From: Granulicatella seriolae
GTDB taxonomy: Bacteria; Bacillota; Bacilli; Lactobacillales; Aerococcaceae
Assembly: GCF_024543085.1 (NCBI RefSeq)
Contig: NZ_JANHNZ010000003.1
Span: 124,001-188,000, forward strand
Direction of reading: 5' to 3'
Length of the DNA stretch: 64,000 nucleotides
The first letter of the stretch is position 1. Every line of letters starts with the position of its first letter. This document shows, in pieces, positions 1 through 9,533 of the stretch. The notes beneath the pieces are model-generated. The model saw only the letters and a program-made list of their open reading frames with translations. It was not told where the DNA came from and did not search any database. The position numbers were made by a program, and so were the translations under genes.

Positions 1-1284
1 CTAGATCCTCAAAAGCATCTAGGTTTACTGGATTCCTATATTCAAGAAGAGATCTCTTCTCTAAAGGAGACCTATTCAGGCGCCTATGCTGACTACCAAA
101 AAGTTAAAGGTGACTTAAAAGCACTTTTAACCGATGAGAAAAAAGATGTTCAACGCATGGACATGCTGCACTTTCAGTTAAAGGAAATTGATGAGGCAGC
201 TTTGGTTATAGGTGAAGAAGAAGCTCTAATTGAAGAACGTAATCACTTTACCCATTACCAAAAAATTCAACAAGCCTTAATGAATTCAATCAATGCTTTG
301 GAGGCAGAGGATGTATCAGCTATTGACCTTGTGGGGAGCGCTTCTAACGAGTTAGGAAGCATTGCCAATTTGGACAAGGTTTATCTTGATTTAAGCCAAC
401 AAGTTAGTGATGCTTACTATCAATTACAAGATGCTATTTCATCGATTAGCAATATTTTGGAAAGCTCAACTTATGATGAGGAGCGACTAAATCAAATTGA
501 AGAACGGTTGAATGTTTATTATCAACTGAAACGAAAATATGGTAGCCATACAGAAGAAATTCTAGCCTTTGCAGATAAGGCAAGGCAGGAATTAGATGCT
601 ATTGAAAATAAAGAAGAACACATTGAAAAACTTGAAAAACAAGTGGCTCAAGCCCAGGGGAAAGTTAGTCAACTAGCTATGAAATTATCTACTTTGCGCA
701 AAAAAGCAGCCAAAGCGTTGACTGCCGAAGTAGAGACACAGCTAAAAGATTTGTATATGGAGAAGGTTCAGTTCGCCGTTAACTTTCAAGAATTAGCTGA
801 ATTAAACGATCAGGGAATGGACAGCCTTGAATTTTATGCTGCAACTAACTTAGGAGAACCCCTTAAACCATTGAGTAAGATTGCTAGTGGAGGGGAATTG
901 TCTCGTTTCACCCTAGCCTTAAAGGCCATTTTTGTAAAAGAACAGGCTATTTCAACCGTTATTTTTGACGAAGTAGATTCTGGTGTTTCAGGTCGTGTAG
1001 CTCAAGCGATTGCTGAAAAAATGCAGTATATTTCAGAATTTGCTCAAGTCCTATGTATTACCCATCTACCACAAGTTGCTTCTATGGCTAATCACCATTT
1101 CCGCATTGAAAAGGTTGAATCCAATCAACGGACACAAACAAAATTGCTTGAACTTGAAGAAAGCATGCGTAGCCAAGAAATTGCTCGTATGTTGGCAGGT
1201 TCTCAAATAACAGATTTAACGCTGCAACACGCTAAAGAACTACTATCAGATGCAAAGTTGATTCAGGAACGACATAAAAAATAG
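1..1284 (+). CDS. recN: DNA repair protein RecN, 3' part (5' end outside window)
   Basis: RecN is an SMC-like ATPase that gathers broken DNA ends during recombinational repair. The reading frame is open from base 1, so only the C-terminal 427 residues are present; the N-terminal Walker A region lies upstream of the window. Visible are the HLGLLDSY stretch just inside the window, a long coiled-coil middle, the ABC signature SGGELSR (about nt 886-906) and the Walker B/D-loop segment VIFDEVDSGVSG (about nt 958-993), followed by the switch histidine in CITHLPQVA. An ATG at 157 is internal and is not the start. A GDPD gene follows after 21 bp on the same strand. Identification is secure from the motifs and order. 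Confidence 0.96.
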   Translation, partial: LDPQKHLGLLDSYIQEEISSLKETYSGAYADYQKVKGDLKALLTDEKKDVQRMDMLHFQLKEIDEAALVIGEEEALIEERNHFTHYQKIQQALMNSINALEAEDVSAIDLVGSASNELGSIANLDKVYLDLSQQVSDAYYQLQDAISSISNILESSTYDEERLNQIEERLNVYYQLKRKYGSHTEEILAFADKARQELDAIENKEEHIEKLEKQVAQAQGKVSQLAMKLSTLRKKAAKALTAEVETQLKDLYMEKVQFAVNFQELAELNDQGMDSLEFYAATNLGEPLKPLSKIASGGELSRFTLALKAIFVKEQAISTVIFDEVDSGVSGRVAQAIAEKMQYISEFAQVLCITHLPQVASMANHHFRIEKVESNQRTQTKLLELEESMRSQEIARMLAGSQITDLTLQHAKELLSDAKLIQERHKK

Positions 1285-1305
1285 TAAAGTTGGGGTAGTA
1301 AGCTT

Positions 1306-2043
1306 ATGACAAAAATCTATGCACACCGAGGAAGTAGAGGCACCCATCCAGAAAATACCCTTGCTGCGTTTAAAGAGGCGATTAGAGTTGGAGCGGATGG
1401 AATTGAATTGGATGTCCATTTGAGCCAAGATGGTCAAGTAGTGGTTATTCATGACGAGACAGTAGATAGAACAACTAATGGTGAGGGATTTATTAAGGAT
1501 TTGACACTTGAGCAGTTAAAAGGGTTTTCGGCTGGACTCTGGTTTGACTCTAAGTATGAGGATGAAAAAATCCCCTTGTTAAAAGAGGTATTTCAATTGT
1601 TGCTCGATAATGACTTTACAGGTGATTTGAATATAGAGTTAAAAACAGATCAGATTGTCTATGAAGGCTTGGTGCAAAAATGTATAGACCTACAAAAGGA
1701 ATATGACCCATCATTCTCTATTATCTATTCAAGTTTTAATCCAGAAACCTTAAAAGAAGTAAAACAAGTGGATAATCATCAAGAGGTCGCTTTTCTATTT
1801 TATGCAGACTATGGGTTTGAGGTAGATTTTGGCCATACAACCATTGAAGGCTGGCACCCAAGTATTGAGCTACTGGAAGAAAGTATTGAGAAGAATCAAG
1901 AAAAAAGACCGTTACGTTTTTGGACAGTCAATTCCTTATCGGATATGGATCGCTGTCTAAATCATTCTGTGGATACGCTCATGACTGACTATCCTCAAAC
2001 GGCTATTTCTTTAAGAAAAAGTCAACACTTAGACGATAAATAA
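1306..2043 (+). CDS. glycerophosphodiester phosphodiesterase (GDPD family)
   Basis: A soluble GDPD-family enzyme expected to hydrolyse glycerophosphodiesters to glycerol 3-phosphate and an alcohol. Family hallmarks are at the N-terminus: the catalytic histidine in AHRGSRG (about residues 6-12), the HPENTLAAF motif, the metal-binding E and D in GIELDVHLSQDG, and the second histidine in VVIHDETVDR. No signal peptide or membrane segment is visible, so it is probably cytoplasmic like UgpQ rather than secreted like GlpQ. The length of 245 residues is typical of the family. It lies between recN and miaA with short gaps, so co-transcription is likely. The exact substrate cannot be read from the sequence. 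Confidence 0.92.
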   Translation: MTKIYAHRGSRGTHPENTLAAFKEAIRVGADGIELDVHLSQDGQVVVIHDETVDRTTNGEGFIKDLTLEQLKGFSAGLWFDSKYEDEKIPLLKEVFQLLLDNDFTGDLNIELKTDQIVYEGLVQKCIDLQKEYDPSFSIIYSSFNPETLKEVKQVDNHQEVAFLFYADYGFEVDFGHTTIEGWHPSIELLEESIEKNQEKRPLRFWTVNSLSDMDRCLNHSVDTLMTDYPQTAISLRKSQHLDDK

Positions 2044-2065
2044 ACCCACTAAAAAGGAGAAGTTC

Positions 2066-3007
2066 ATGCAAAAAATTATTGTCATTGTTGGGCCAACAGC
2101 TGTTGGAAAAACACAATTAAGCATTGAGCTTGCCCATCAATTTCATGGGGAAATTATTAATGGTGATTCTCTGCAGGTTTATCGTGGGTTGGATATTGGA
2201 AGTGCAAAGGCTAGTATGGAGGAAATGCAAGGGATAGCTCACCATTTGATAGACATTTGTGACTTGAGGCAAGAGTTTTCTGCTAGTGATTTTAAGGTGT
2301 TGGCACGAAAAGCGGTTGATGATATTTGTTCAAGAGGCAAGCTTCCAATTGTTGTGGGGGGAACTGGCTTATATATCGAAGGCTTTCTCAATGACTTTCA
2401 TTATAGTGGGCCAAGCTCTCAAAATGAGGCATATCGTCAGGTTCTTCAAGAGCGCTTGAATAATGAAGGTAGTCAGGTTTTATGGGAAGAGTTGAAGGTA
2501 CTTGACCCACAGGCAGCTGATACCATTCATCCTAATAATGGTCGTCGAATCATTCGAGCTTTAGAAGTTATTCAGGCCAGTGGTCAAGCTTTTTCCAAAA
2601 ATAATTATAGACAGTCCAGTCCAATATATGATGCTTTTCTGATTGGGCTAGAAGCTGACCGCACTCTTATCTATGAGCGAATTAATAAACGGGTGGAAGT
2701 CATGGTGGCGCAAGGCCTAGTAGAGGAAGCAAAAGGACTGTATGATTTGCAACTAGACCCTTATCTTCAATCCTTAAGAGGTATTGGTTATAAGGAATGG
2801 TTTCCATATTTTGATGGTCAAGCAAGTCTTGAAGAAACCATCGCTTTGATTCAACAGGGCTCTAGACGGTATGCTAAGCGGCAATTTACTTGGTTTAGAA
2901 ATCGTCTCAAAGACATTCACTGGTATAACTTATTAGAAGAAGATGCTAGTCATCAAAGGCAAAAGATCAATGAAGATTTGTCAAAATTTTTGAAAGGAAG
3001 TGAGTAA
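2066..3007 (+). CDS. miaA: tRNA dimethylallyltransferase MiaA
   Basis: MiaA transfers a dimethylallyl group to the N6 of A37 in tRNAs that read codons starting with U. The P-loop GPTAVGKT sits at residues 8-15, followed by the DSLQVYRGLDIGSAK region that binds the tRNA base and the GGTGLY motif further on. The length of 313 residues matches bacterial MiaA. A clear ribosome binding site (AAAAAGGAG) precedes the ATG. The gene ends 2 bp before hflX, the same miaA-hflX pairing found in many bacteria, which supports an operon. Confidence 0.97.
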   Translation: MQKIIVIVGPTAVGKTQLSIELAHQFHGEIINGDSLQVYRGLDIGSAKASMEEMQGIAHHLIDICDLRQEFSASDFKVLARKAVDDICSRGKLPIVVGGTGLYIEGFLNDFHYSGPSSQNEAYRQVLQERLNNEGSQVLWEELKVLDPQAADTIHPNNGRRIIRALEVIQASGQAFSKNNYRQSSPIYDAFLIGLEADRTLIYERINKRVEVMVAQGLVEEAKGLYDLQLDPYLQSLRGIGYKEWFPYFDGQASLEETIALIQQGSRRYAKRQFTWFRNRLKDIHWYNLLEEDASHQRQKINEDLSKFLKGSE

Positions 3008-3009
3008 GC

Positions 3010-4245
3010 ATGACGACAACGAAAGAAAAAGTTATCCTAGTTGCTGTTCAAAAGGATCAAGATGATCTTGATTTTGAATACGCCCTAAAAGAGATGGAGC
3101 AACTCGTTGAAACTGCCCAAGGTCAAGTTGTTGGGACGCTGACTCAAAAAAGAGAACGTCTAGACGGTCGCACAGTTATTGGCAAAGGGAAAGTCCAAGA
3201 ATTAGCCATTTTAGTGGAAGAACTTGAGCCGGACTTAATTATTTTCTACCAATCTCTTACAGGGGCTGTTGCTAGAAATTTACAAGAGGAGATTTCTGTC
3301 AGAATTATTGATAGAGTTCAGTTGATATTAGATATTTTTGCTATGCGTGCCAAATCAAAAGAGGGTAAGTTACAAGTACAATTAGCTCAGCTCAATTATT
3401 TATTGCCACGCTTATCTGGACAATATGCCAGTCTTTCACGTTTGGGTGGAGGTATTGGAACGCGTGGCCCTGGTGAAACTAAGCTAGAATCTGATAGACG
3501 ACACATTCGCAATCAAATTCATGATATTGAAGCCCAACTAAAAGAAATTGAAGACCATAGACTTCGCGCAAGAGAAAAACGACAAAAAGGCTATTCCTTC
3601 CAATTTGGTTTAATTGGGTATACCAATGCTGGTAAATCAACCACGATTAATCAATTAACCGATGCGGATACCTTTGAAGAAGATCAACTCTTTGCTACAT
3701 TAGACCCCTTAACCCGTAAGATGGATATTTCACAACCTTTTGAAGTGACCGTTACGGATACGGTTGGTTTTATTCAAGATTTACCAACGACTTTAATCCA
3801 TGCTTTTAAGTCCACCTTGGAGGAAAGTAAATCAGTTGATATGCTCATCCATTTGGTGGATGCTTCTGACCCTCATTTTCTAGCACATGAAAAAACGGTA
3901 TTGCATCTGTTAGAAGATTTAGGTATGGAAAAGATACCTAGAATTACTGTTTACAATAAAATGGATCTAGCACCAGCTAATTTTCAACCCAATGAGTATC
4001 CTAATATAAAGATATCTGCTTTGAATCCTCAAGATATAGAGCGCTTGAAAGATTTTATGTTGACTGAAATGAAAGAAGTTATGTTTCCTTTCCATTTAAA
4101 ATTGGAAAGTTACCAAAGTCATGAGCTCTATCAGCTTCAGCATCAAGCTTATATTGAAAAAATGGATTTTAATGAGGACAATAATACCTATCAAGTTAGC
4201 GGTTATTCTAAGCGTGACTTTTCCAAGAAATTAGAAGAAGACTAA
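3010..4245 (+). CDS. hflX: ribosome-associated GTPase HflX
   Basis: HflX binds the ribosomal large subunit and can split stalled ribosomes under stress. The N-terminal half has the HflX-specific nucleotide-binding domain, ending in the signature GGGIGTRGPGETKLE, and then a coiled-coil linker. The G domain begins with the P-loop GYTNAGKST near residue 203, then shows the DTVGF switch II motif and the NKMD base-specificity motif. The length of 411 residues is normal. It starts 2 bp after miaA stops, with AAAGGAAGTGAG as ribosome binding site. A hairpin terminator follows 17 bp downstream, so it probably closes the recN-GDPD-miaA-hflX unit. Confidence 0.97.
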   Translation: MTTTKEKVILVAVQKDQDDLDFEYALKEMEQLVETAQGQVVGTLTQKRERLDGRTVIGKGKVQELAILVEELEPDLIIFYQSLTGAVARNLQEEISVRIIDRVQLILDIFAMRAKSKEGKLQVQLAQLNYLLPRLSGQYASLSRLGGGIGTRGPGETKLESDRRHIRNQIHDIEAQLKEIEDHRLRAREKRQKGYSFQFGLIGYTNAGKSTTINQLTDADTFEEDQLFATLDPLTRKMDISQPFEVTVTDTVGFIQDLPTTLIHAFKSTLEESKSVDMLIHLVDASDPHFLAHEKTVLHLLEDLGMEKIPRITVYNKMDLAPANFQPNEYPNIKISALNPQDIERLKDFMLTEMKEVMFPFHLKLESYQSHELYQLQHQAYIEKMDFNEDNNTYQVSGYSKRDFSKKLEED

Positions 4246-4262
4246 ATAGTTCCTAGCTATAT

Positions 4263-4308
4263 ATCACAGCACCTGTTCAATTTGTGGGTAGGTGGTGTGA
4301 TTTTCTCT
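4263..4308 (+). terminator. Rho-independent terminator after hflX
   Basis: The left arm ATCACAGCACC (4263-4273) pairs with GGTGGTGTGAT (4291-4301) with a single mismatch and is followed by a T-rich tract. It separates the hflX unit from the rnc promoter just downstream. Confidence 0.8.
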
Positions 4309-4326
4309 TTGTTGTTAATCCTATGT

Positions 4327-4355
4327 TTGTCAAAAAGGAAAAAACTATTTATAAT
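4327..4355 (+). promoter_or_regulatory. predicted sigma-A promoter for rnc-smc
   Basis: A TTGTCA -35 box (4327-4332) and a perfect TATAAT -10 box (4350-4355) are separated by 17 bp, immediately downstream of the hflX terminator and about 35 bp before rnc. Spacing and match are close to consensus, so this is a strong candidate. Confidence 0.82.
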
Positions 4356-4388
4356 AGATTAGATAAGGCTTAGAAGGGAGTTGATAGA

Positions 4389-5078
4389 ATGAAAGAATTA
4401 AAAAAGTGGTTGTTACATAACTACAAGATAAAGTTTCTTAACGACCAATATTTAGTAGAAGCTATGACACATTCGTCTTATAGCAATGAAAATAAGAAGC
4501 TAGCAAAAAAATATAATGAACGTATCGAGTTCTTGGGTGATGCTGTGTTGGAACTCTATATTTCTCAATGGTTATTTTTGTATTTTCCAGACATGAAAGA
4601 GGGGGATTTGAGCAAATTAAGAGCTCAGATTGTCTGTGAAGAAAGTTTATCCACTCTAGCCAAAGAAACCAAACTAGATCAGTTTGTTTTATTGGGCAAA
4701 GGTGAAGAAAAAACTGGCGGAAGAAACCGCCCTGCCTTATTGTGTGACTTGTTCGAAGCGTTTATCGGTGCACTGTATTTGGATAAAGGTTATGAAGAAG
4801 CTGCAACATTTTTAGAAAAAGTGATTGTTCCTAAAATTAAGAAGGAGCACTACAGTATTTTCGATGATTATAAAACAGCCCTACAAGAAAAACTACAGGT
4901 AAATGGTGATGTCAAAATCGAGTATGTAGTTGAAGGGATTACTGGACCATCTCACAATAAACTTTTTCATGTACTTGTTCTTGTAAATGGCCAAGTAGCA
5001 GGAAAAGGTAGCGGTCGTTCCAAAAAGAATGCCGAACAAGAGGCGGCCTCAATAGCCATTAACAGTTTGAAAGTATAG
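4389..5078 (+). CDS. rnc: ribonuclease III
   Basis: RNase III cleaves double-stranded RNA, including rRNA precursors. The catalytic signature ERIEFLGDAVLELYIS is near residue 44, the second acidic motif is in LLCDLFEAFIGALYLDKG, and a double-stranded-RNA-binding domain occupies the C-terminal third (roughly 155-229, ending in the typical KKNAEQEAA helix). The length of 229 residues is usual. It has its own promoter and is followed 23 bp later by smc, the arrangement found in many Firmicutes (rnc-smc-ftsY). Confidence 0.97.
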   Translation: MKELKKWLLHNYKIKFLNDQYLVEAMTHSSYSNENKKLAKKYNERIEFLGDAVLELYISQWLFLYFPDMKEGDLSKLRAQIVCEESLSTLAKETKLDQFVLLGKGEEKTGGRNRPALLCDLFEAFIGALYLDKGYEEAATFLEKVIVPKIKKEHYSIFDDYKTALQEKLQVNGDVKIEYVVEGITGPSHNKLFHVLVLVNGQVAGKGSGRSKKNAEQEAASIAINSLKV

Positions 5079-5101
5079 CTAGCGATGAAAGGAAGAATAG
5101 T

Positions 5102-8100
5102 GTGCAATTAGAAAAAATTGAAATGACAGGGTTCAAATCCTTTGCTGACAAGACTGTTATTGAATTTGATAAAGGTGTGACTGCCGTTGTTGGTCCAAAT
5201 GGTAGTGGAAAATCCAATCTTTCTGAAGCCATAAAATGGGTACTAGGCGAGCAGTCTGCAAAAAGTTTACGTGGTAAAAAAATGGATGATGTTATCTTTG
5301 CAGGTTCAGAAACTCGAAAATCAGTCAATATTGCTGAAGTAAATCTCTATATCAATAACCAAGATGGGGTACTTCCTGTTGAACAAACACAAGTTGTTTT
5401 AACCAGACGCTTGAATCGAAATGGGGACAGTGATTTTTTCATTAACAAGAAACCTTGCCGTTTGAAAGACATTACTAATTTGATGATGGACTCAGGTTTG
5501 GGCAAGGATTCGTTTGCCTTAATTTCACAAGGTAAAGTTGAAAAAATTTTTAATGATAAACCAGAAGAAAGACGGTCAATTATTGAAGAAGCAGCTGGAG
5601 TCCTCAAATATAAAGACCGTAAAAGTCAAGCTTTAAGGAAACTTGGTCAAACCCAGGAGCATCTTAACCGAGTTCAAGATATCCTTCATGAGATTCATTC
5701 ACAATTGGAGCCTTTAGAGGAACAAAGAGAAAAAGCTATCCATTACCTATCTAAAAAAGAAGAATTAACCAATATCGAAACAGCACTACTGGCTGTTGAG
5801 ATTGAAACACTGAATTCTCAGTGGAAGGTATCAAAAAATGAATTGGCCTTAACGGAATCTGAAATTGCTCGCTTCCAAAGAGAACAGGTAGAGTCAGAGG
5901 GGCAAATTGATGAGCTGGAAGGTAAATTAGATAGTGTAGAAAGTGAATTGAATGCCTACCAAGAAAACTATGTAACTTTGATCCAAGAGTTAGAAAAAAT
6001 TGATGGTGAACGGAAAGTATTAATCCAACGTCAAGAGTTTGTGAAGCAAACTGACGAAGAAAACCAAGCTAGTCTAGTCAAGGCAGAAGAGCAAGAAGAA
6101 CAAGTTCAAGCTAAGTTAGAGGAAGCTAAACGCCAAGAGATTGAAAAAAATATCTCTCTAAAAAATGCCAAAGTAGCTTACGACCACACTGTTGAAGCAC
6201 TTAGACAGCTGACGGCAGGTTCTGAAGAATATTTAAAGGAACTTCGCGAAAAGTATTTTGAGGCTATCCAAGAAGAATCTAAATTAGGTAACCAAGAGAC
6301 CTATCTAGAAAAGAGTCTGGATACCAATCTTTTGCAAAAAGAGAAATTTGTTGAAGCACTGGAAGAAACTAGAGAATCAATGGCTAATCTAAGTAATGAG
6401 ATTGATACCATAGTCGTTAAGCAAGAGATAAATGAAGAAGCTTCTCTTTCGATTGAAAAACAACTCAAAGCAAAACAAGAAAAACTAGGAAAACACCGTC
6501 AAGACTACCAAGAGTTAAAGCAAGTTGTAGATAGAGAGCAAGCAAAACTTCAACAAGCTAAAGCCAATTATGAAAGTTTAAAACAAGTTTCTGAAGATTA
6601 TGCGGGATATTACCAAGGAGTTCGAGAAGTCCTAAAACAAAAAGCACAGCTACCTGGTCTTATCGGTTCCGTAGCCGAACTGATTAAGGTTCCAAATGAC
6701 TATGTACTTGCTATTGAGATTGCTTTAGGCGCCAACAGTCAATTTGTTGTGGTTGAAAATGAATCATCAGCAGCTCAAGCCATACAATTTCTAAAAAATA
6801 GACGAGCAGGAAGAGCAACTTTCCTGCCACTAACCGTTATTAAAGGCCGTAGCTTAGGTCAAGACATTATTAAAACAATTGAACAGTCAGCAGGTTTTAT
6901 TGGCTTGGCCAGTGATTTAGTTGATAGCCAAGACAAGTACAGCCAGATTATCAGTAATCTACTGGGTTCAACTATCATTGTTGATAATCTTTCATCTGCC
7001 CAAGCTTTAGCAAAGAAAATCAATTATCGTCACCGTATTATCTCTTTAGAAGGCGACGTGATGAACTCTGGTGGGGCAATGACAGGGGGAGCGACCAAAG
7101 CTAATCAATCTCAATCTATTTTGAGTCGAACCAGTCAATTGGAAGCCAAACAAAAAGAAATAGCTCAACTAAGTGAAACTATCGAAAAAAATAGCAAAAC
7201 ATTGCAAGCCATTGAAGAAAAAGGGCAGAGCTTACTCAGTCAAGTTCAAGAACTGGAAAGTCAGTTAAATAGAAACAAAATTGACTTTAAGGACCAAAAT
7301 CTGCGCTTGACCTATGTCAAAGAGCAAGTGACAAACTTGGAAAAACAAGCCAACTCACAAGATTACCAAATTAATAGTCTTTTAGAAGAGTATGAAAGCC
7401 TTGAGGAGCAATACAGCCAAACCGTTGGCGAAAAGAAACGAGTTTCAGCTTTAGTAAGCCAGATGAAAAAGGAAATGGACCTCTTACAATTGTCACAAGA
7501 AGACCGCTTGCAACGAGTTAATGACTTACAAAAACAGTTAGAAGCGGAAGGTAGTCAAAAAGCGGTTCTACAAGAGCAAGTCAATCAACAAGTGAGAGAA
7601 ATTCTCCACCTAAAAGAAGGATTGAAACAAATTTCTGAACATATCACCATTTTAAAGTCTAAAAAAGAAGAACAAATTGACAATATTGAATCAGACCAGA
7701 AGAACTATCAACAAGTATTACTAGACTTAGAAAGTTCTCGAACGGAATTGGACAAGGTAGATGCAGCTTTAACGGAACGTAAAACACAAAAAAATGACTT
7801 AGACCTACAATTGAAACAGCTAGAAGTCAAAAGAAATCAAGCTATCCATCAGCTACAAATGCTTTATAAACAAGCAACCAAAATAGAAACCAAGGCCAAT
7901 CGCTATGAATATTCTATCGACCAAAAATTGCTTTATTTAAACGAAGAGTATGAATTAACTTTTGAAGCAGCTGCTAGCAAAACCAATTTGGATATTTCCA
8001 TTGAAGAAGCTGGAAAATTGGTTCGAAGCCTCAAACAAGCTATTGACCAGATTGGTTCTGTTAACATTCTGGCCATTGAGGAATATCAAAAAGTTAGTGA

Positions 8101-8689
8101 CCGATTTGATTTTATCAGTATTCAACAAAAAGACCTTTTAGAGGCTAAGGGAATTTTAGAAGATACTATTAATGAAATGGATGATGAGGTTAAGAAACGC
8201 TTTAAAACAACCTTTGATGCCATTCAGCAACAGTTCGAAAAGACTTTCCCACGTTTATTTGGCGGTGGAAAGGCGACACTGACATTAACAGACCCGGATA
8301 ATCTGTTAGAAACAGGTATTGATATTATTGCACAACCACCAGGAAAAAAATTACAATCACTTACCCTCTTATCAGGTGGAGAACGTGCCTTTACGGCAAT
8401 TGCGTTGCTGTTTGCCATTCTTGAAGTGAAACCTGTTCCTTTCTGTCTCTTGGATGAGGTTGAAGCTGCATTGGATGAATCCAATGTTTCGCGCTATGGT
8501 CGCTATTTGAAAGACTTCACTCAGGATACACAATTTATTGTTATTACTCATCGCCGTGGTACAATGGAAGAAGCAGATGTTCTATATGGAGTGACCATGC
8601 AAGAATCAGGTGTTTCAAGATTGGCATCTGTTAAATTTGAGGATTATGAAGTTTTAGAAAAAACCAATCTATCAGATAGTGAGGAATAG
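5102..8689 (+). CDS. smc: chromosome partition protein SMC
   Basis: SMC is the ATPase of the bacterial condensin complex; its partners ScpA and ScpB are encoded near the other end of this window. The Walker A motif GPNGSGKSN is at residues 31-39, followed by long coiled coils, a globular hinge in the middle (about residues 515-680), a returning coiled coil, the ABC signature LLSGGERAF near 1090 and Walker B CLLDEVEAALDE near 1117. The length of 1195 residues is standard. The start is a GTG preceded by AAAGGAAG; the MQLEKIEMTGFKSFAD opening matches the family and rules out a later start. Confidence 0.97.
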   Translation: MQLEKIEMTGFKSFADKTVIEFDKGVTAVVGPNGSGKSNLSEAIKWVLGEQSAKSLRGKKMDDVIFAGSETRKSVNIAEVNLYINNQDGVLPVEQTQVVLTRRLNRNGDSDFFINKKPCRLKDITNLMMDSGLGKDSFALISQGKVEKIFNDKPEERRSIIEEAAGVLKYKDRKSQALRKLGQTQEHLNRVQDILHEIHSQLEPLEEQREKAIHYLSKKEELTNIETALLAVEIETLNSQWKVSKNELALTESEIARFQREQVESEGQIDELEGKLDSVESELNAYQENYVTLIQELEKIDGERKVLIQRQEFVKQTDEENQASLVKAEEQEEQVQAKLEEAKRQEIEKNISLKNAKVAYDHTVEALRQLTAGSEEYLKELREKYFEAIQEESKLGNQETYLEKSLDTNLLQKEKFVEALEETRESMANLSNEIDTIVVKQEINEEASLSIEKQLKAKQEKLGKHRQDYQELKQVVDREQAKLQQAKANYESLKQVSEDYAGYYQGVREVLKQKAQLPGLIGSVAELIKVPNDYVLAIEIALGANSQFVVVENESSAAQAIQFLKNRRAGRATFLPLTVIKGRSLGQDIIKTIEQSAGFIGLASDLVDSQDKYSQIISNLLGSTIIVDNLSSAQALAKKINYRHRIISLEGDVMNSGGAMTGGATKANQSQSILSRTSQLEAKQKEIAQLSETIEKNSKTLQAIEEKGQSLLSQVQELESQLNRNKIDFKDQNLRLTYVKEQVTNLEKQANSQDYQINSLLEEYESLEEQYSQTVGEKKRVSALVSQMKKEMDLLQLSQEDRLQRVNDLQKQLEAEGSQKAVLQEQVNQQVREILHLKEGLKQISEHITILKSKKEEQIDNIESDQKNYQQVLLDLESSRTELDKVDAALTERKTQKNDLDLQLKQLEVKRNQAIHQLQMLYKQATKIETKANRYEYSIDQKLLYLNEEYELTFEAAASKTNLDISIEEAGKLVRSLKQAIDQIGSVNILAIEEYQKVSDRFDFISIQQKDLLEAKGILEDTINEMDDEVKKRFKTTFDAIQQQFEKTFPRLFGGGKATLTLTDPDNLLETGIDIIAQPPGKKLQSLTLLSGGERAFTAIALLFAILEVKPVPFCLLDEVEAALDESNVSRYGRYLKDFTQDTQFIVITHRRGTMEEADVLYGVTMQESGVSRLASVKFEDYEVLEKTNLSDSEE

Positions 8690-8691
8690 AC

Positions 8692-9516
8692 ATGAAAAGA
8701 ATGAAAGCAATCGCATTGGATTTAGATGGCACTCTTCTTACAAGCGATAAAAAAATTAGTCAAGCCACTAAAGAAACGATTCAAGTAGCTAAAGATTTAG
8801 GCATTAAAATTATTCTTTGTACTGGAAGACCATTAAAGGGAATCTTGCATTATTTGGAAGAGTTGGAGCTAGTAGATGACACCGATTTTTCTATTACCTA
8901 CAATGGTGGACTAATACAAGAAAATAAAAGCGGAAATGTACATTATCAAAAAACATTGTCGAAAGAGGAAGTCAGTCATATTTATCAAGAAACCTATTCG
9001 GTAGGGCTACCGATTAACATGATTGACCTAGACTATGCTTACGAAACTACGTATCCAGCAGGGGTACAATCCTATTACCCTCAAATTATGGAAATTTTAT
9101 CTTTTTTAAAGAAGAATCCAGATGACTTTGAAGACAATCATCGATTCAATAAAGCAGTCATCTGTACAGACCAGGAATTACTAGACCAGCAAGCTCAACA
9201 ATTGCCAGCTGAATTCTTTGACAGTTATACAACAGTAAAATCACGTCCGATTCTATTAGAAGTTTTGCCTAAGGGGGTCAGTAAAGGAGATGCATTAGTG
9301 CGCTTAGCTGACTTATTAGGAATTAGTATGGATGAGATGATGGCTTGTGGTGATGAAGAGAATGATTTGTCCATGATTGAAGCTGCTGGATTCGGTGTTG
9401 CTATGGAAAATGCAATTGATAGCTTGAAAGAGGCTGCTGATTATATCACAGCTAGTAATAATCACGATGGTGTTGCCCAAGCCATCAATTATATGATTTT
9501 TGAAAGTGAATACTAA
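8692..9516 (+). CDS. Cof-type HAD-IIB phosphatase
   Basis: A haloacid dehalogenase superfamily hydrolase of the Cof/YcsE type. Motif I is ALDLDGTLL (nucleophile D10 and acid D12), motif II is the serine/threonine in LCTGRP, and motifs III/IV are in the ACGDEENDLSMIEAAG block. The region between motifs II and III is the size of a type IIB cap. Such proteins dephosphorylate sugar phosphates, nucleotides or flavin precursors, but the substrate cannot be told from sequence alone. It lies 2 bp after smc and 17 bp before ftsY, a position occupied by Cof-like HAD genes in other Lactobacillales. Confidence 0.92.
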   Translation: MKRMKAIALDLDGTLLTSDKKISQATKETIQVAKDLGIKIILCTGRPLKGILHYLEELELVDDTDFSITYNGGLIQENKSGNVHYQKTLSKEEVSHIYQETYSVGLPINMIDLDYAYETTYPAGVQSYYPQIMEILSFLKKNPDDFEDNHRFNKAVICTDQELLDQQAQQLPAEFFDSYTTVKSRPILLEVLPKGVSKGDALVRLADLLGISMDEMMACGDEENDLSMIEAAGFGVAMENAIDSLKEAADYITASNNHDGVAQAINYMIFESEY

Positions 9517-9533
9517 AAAAGAGGTGAAGAGAT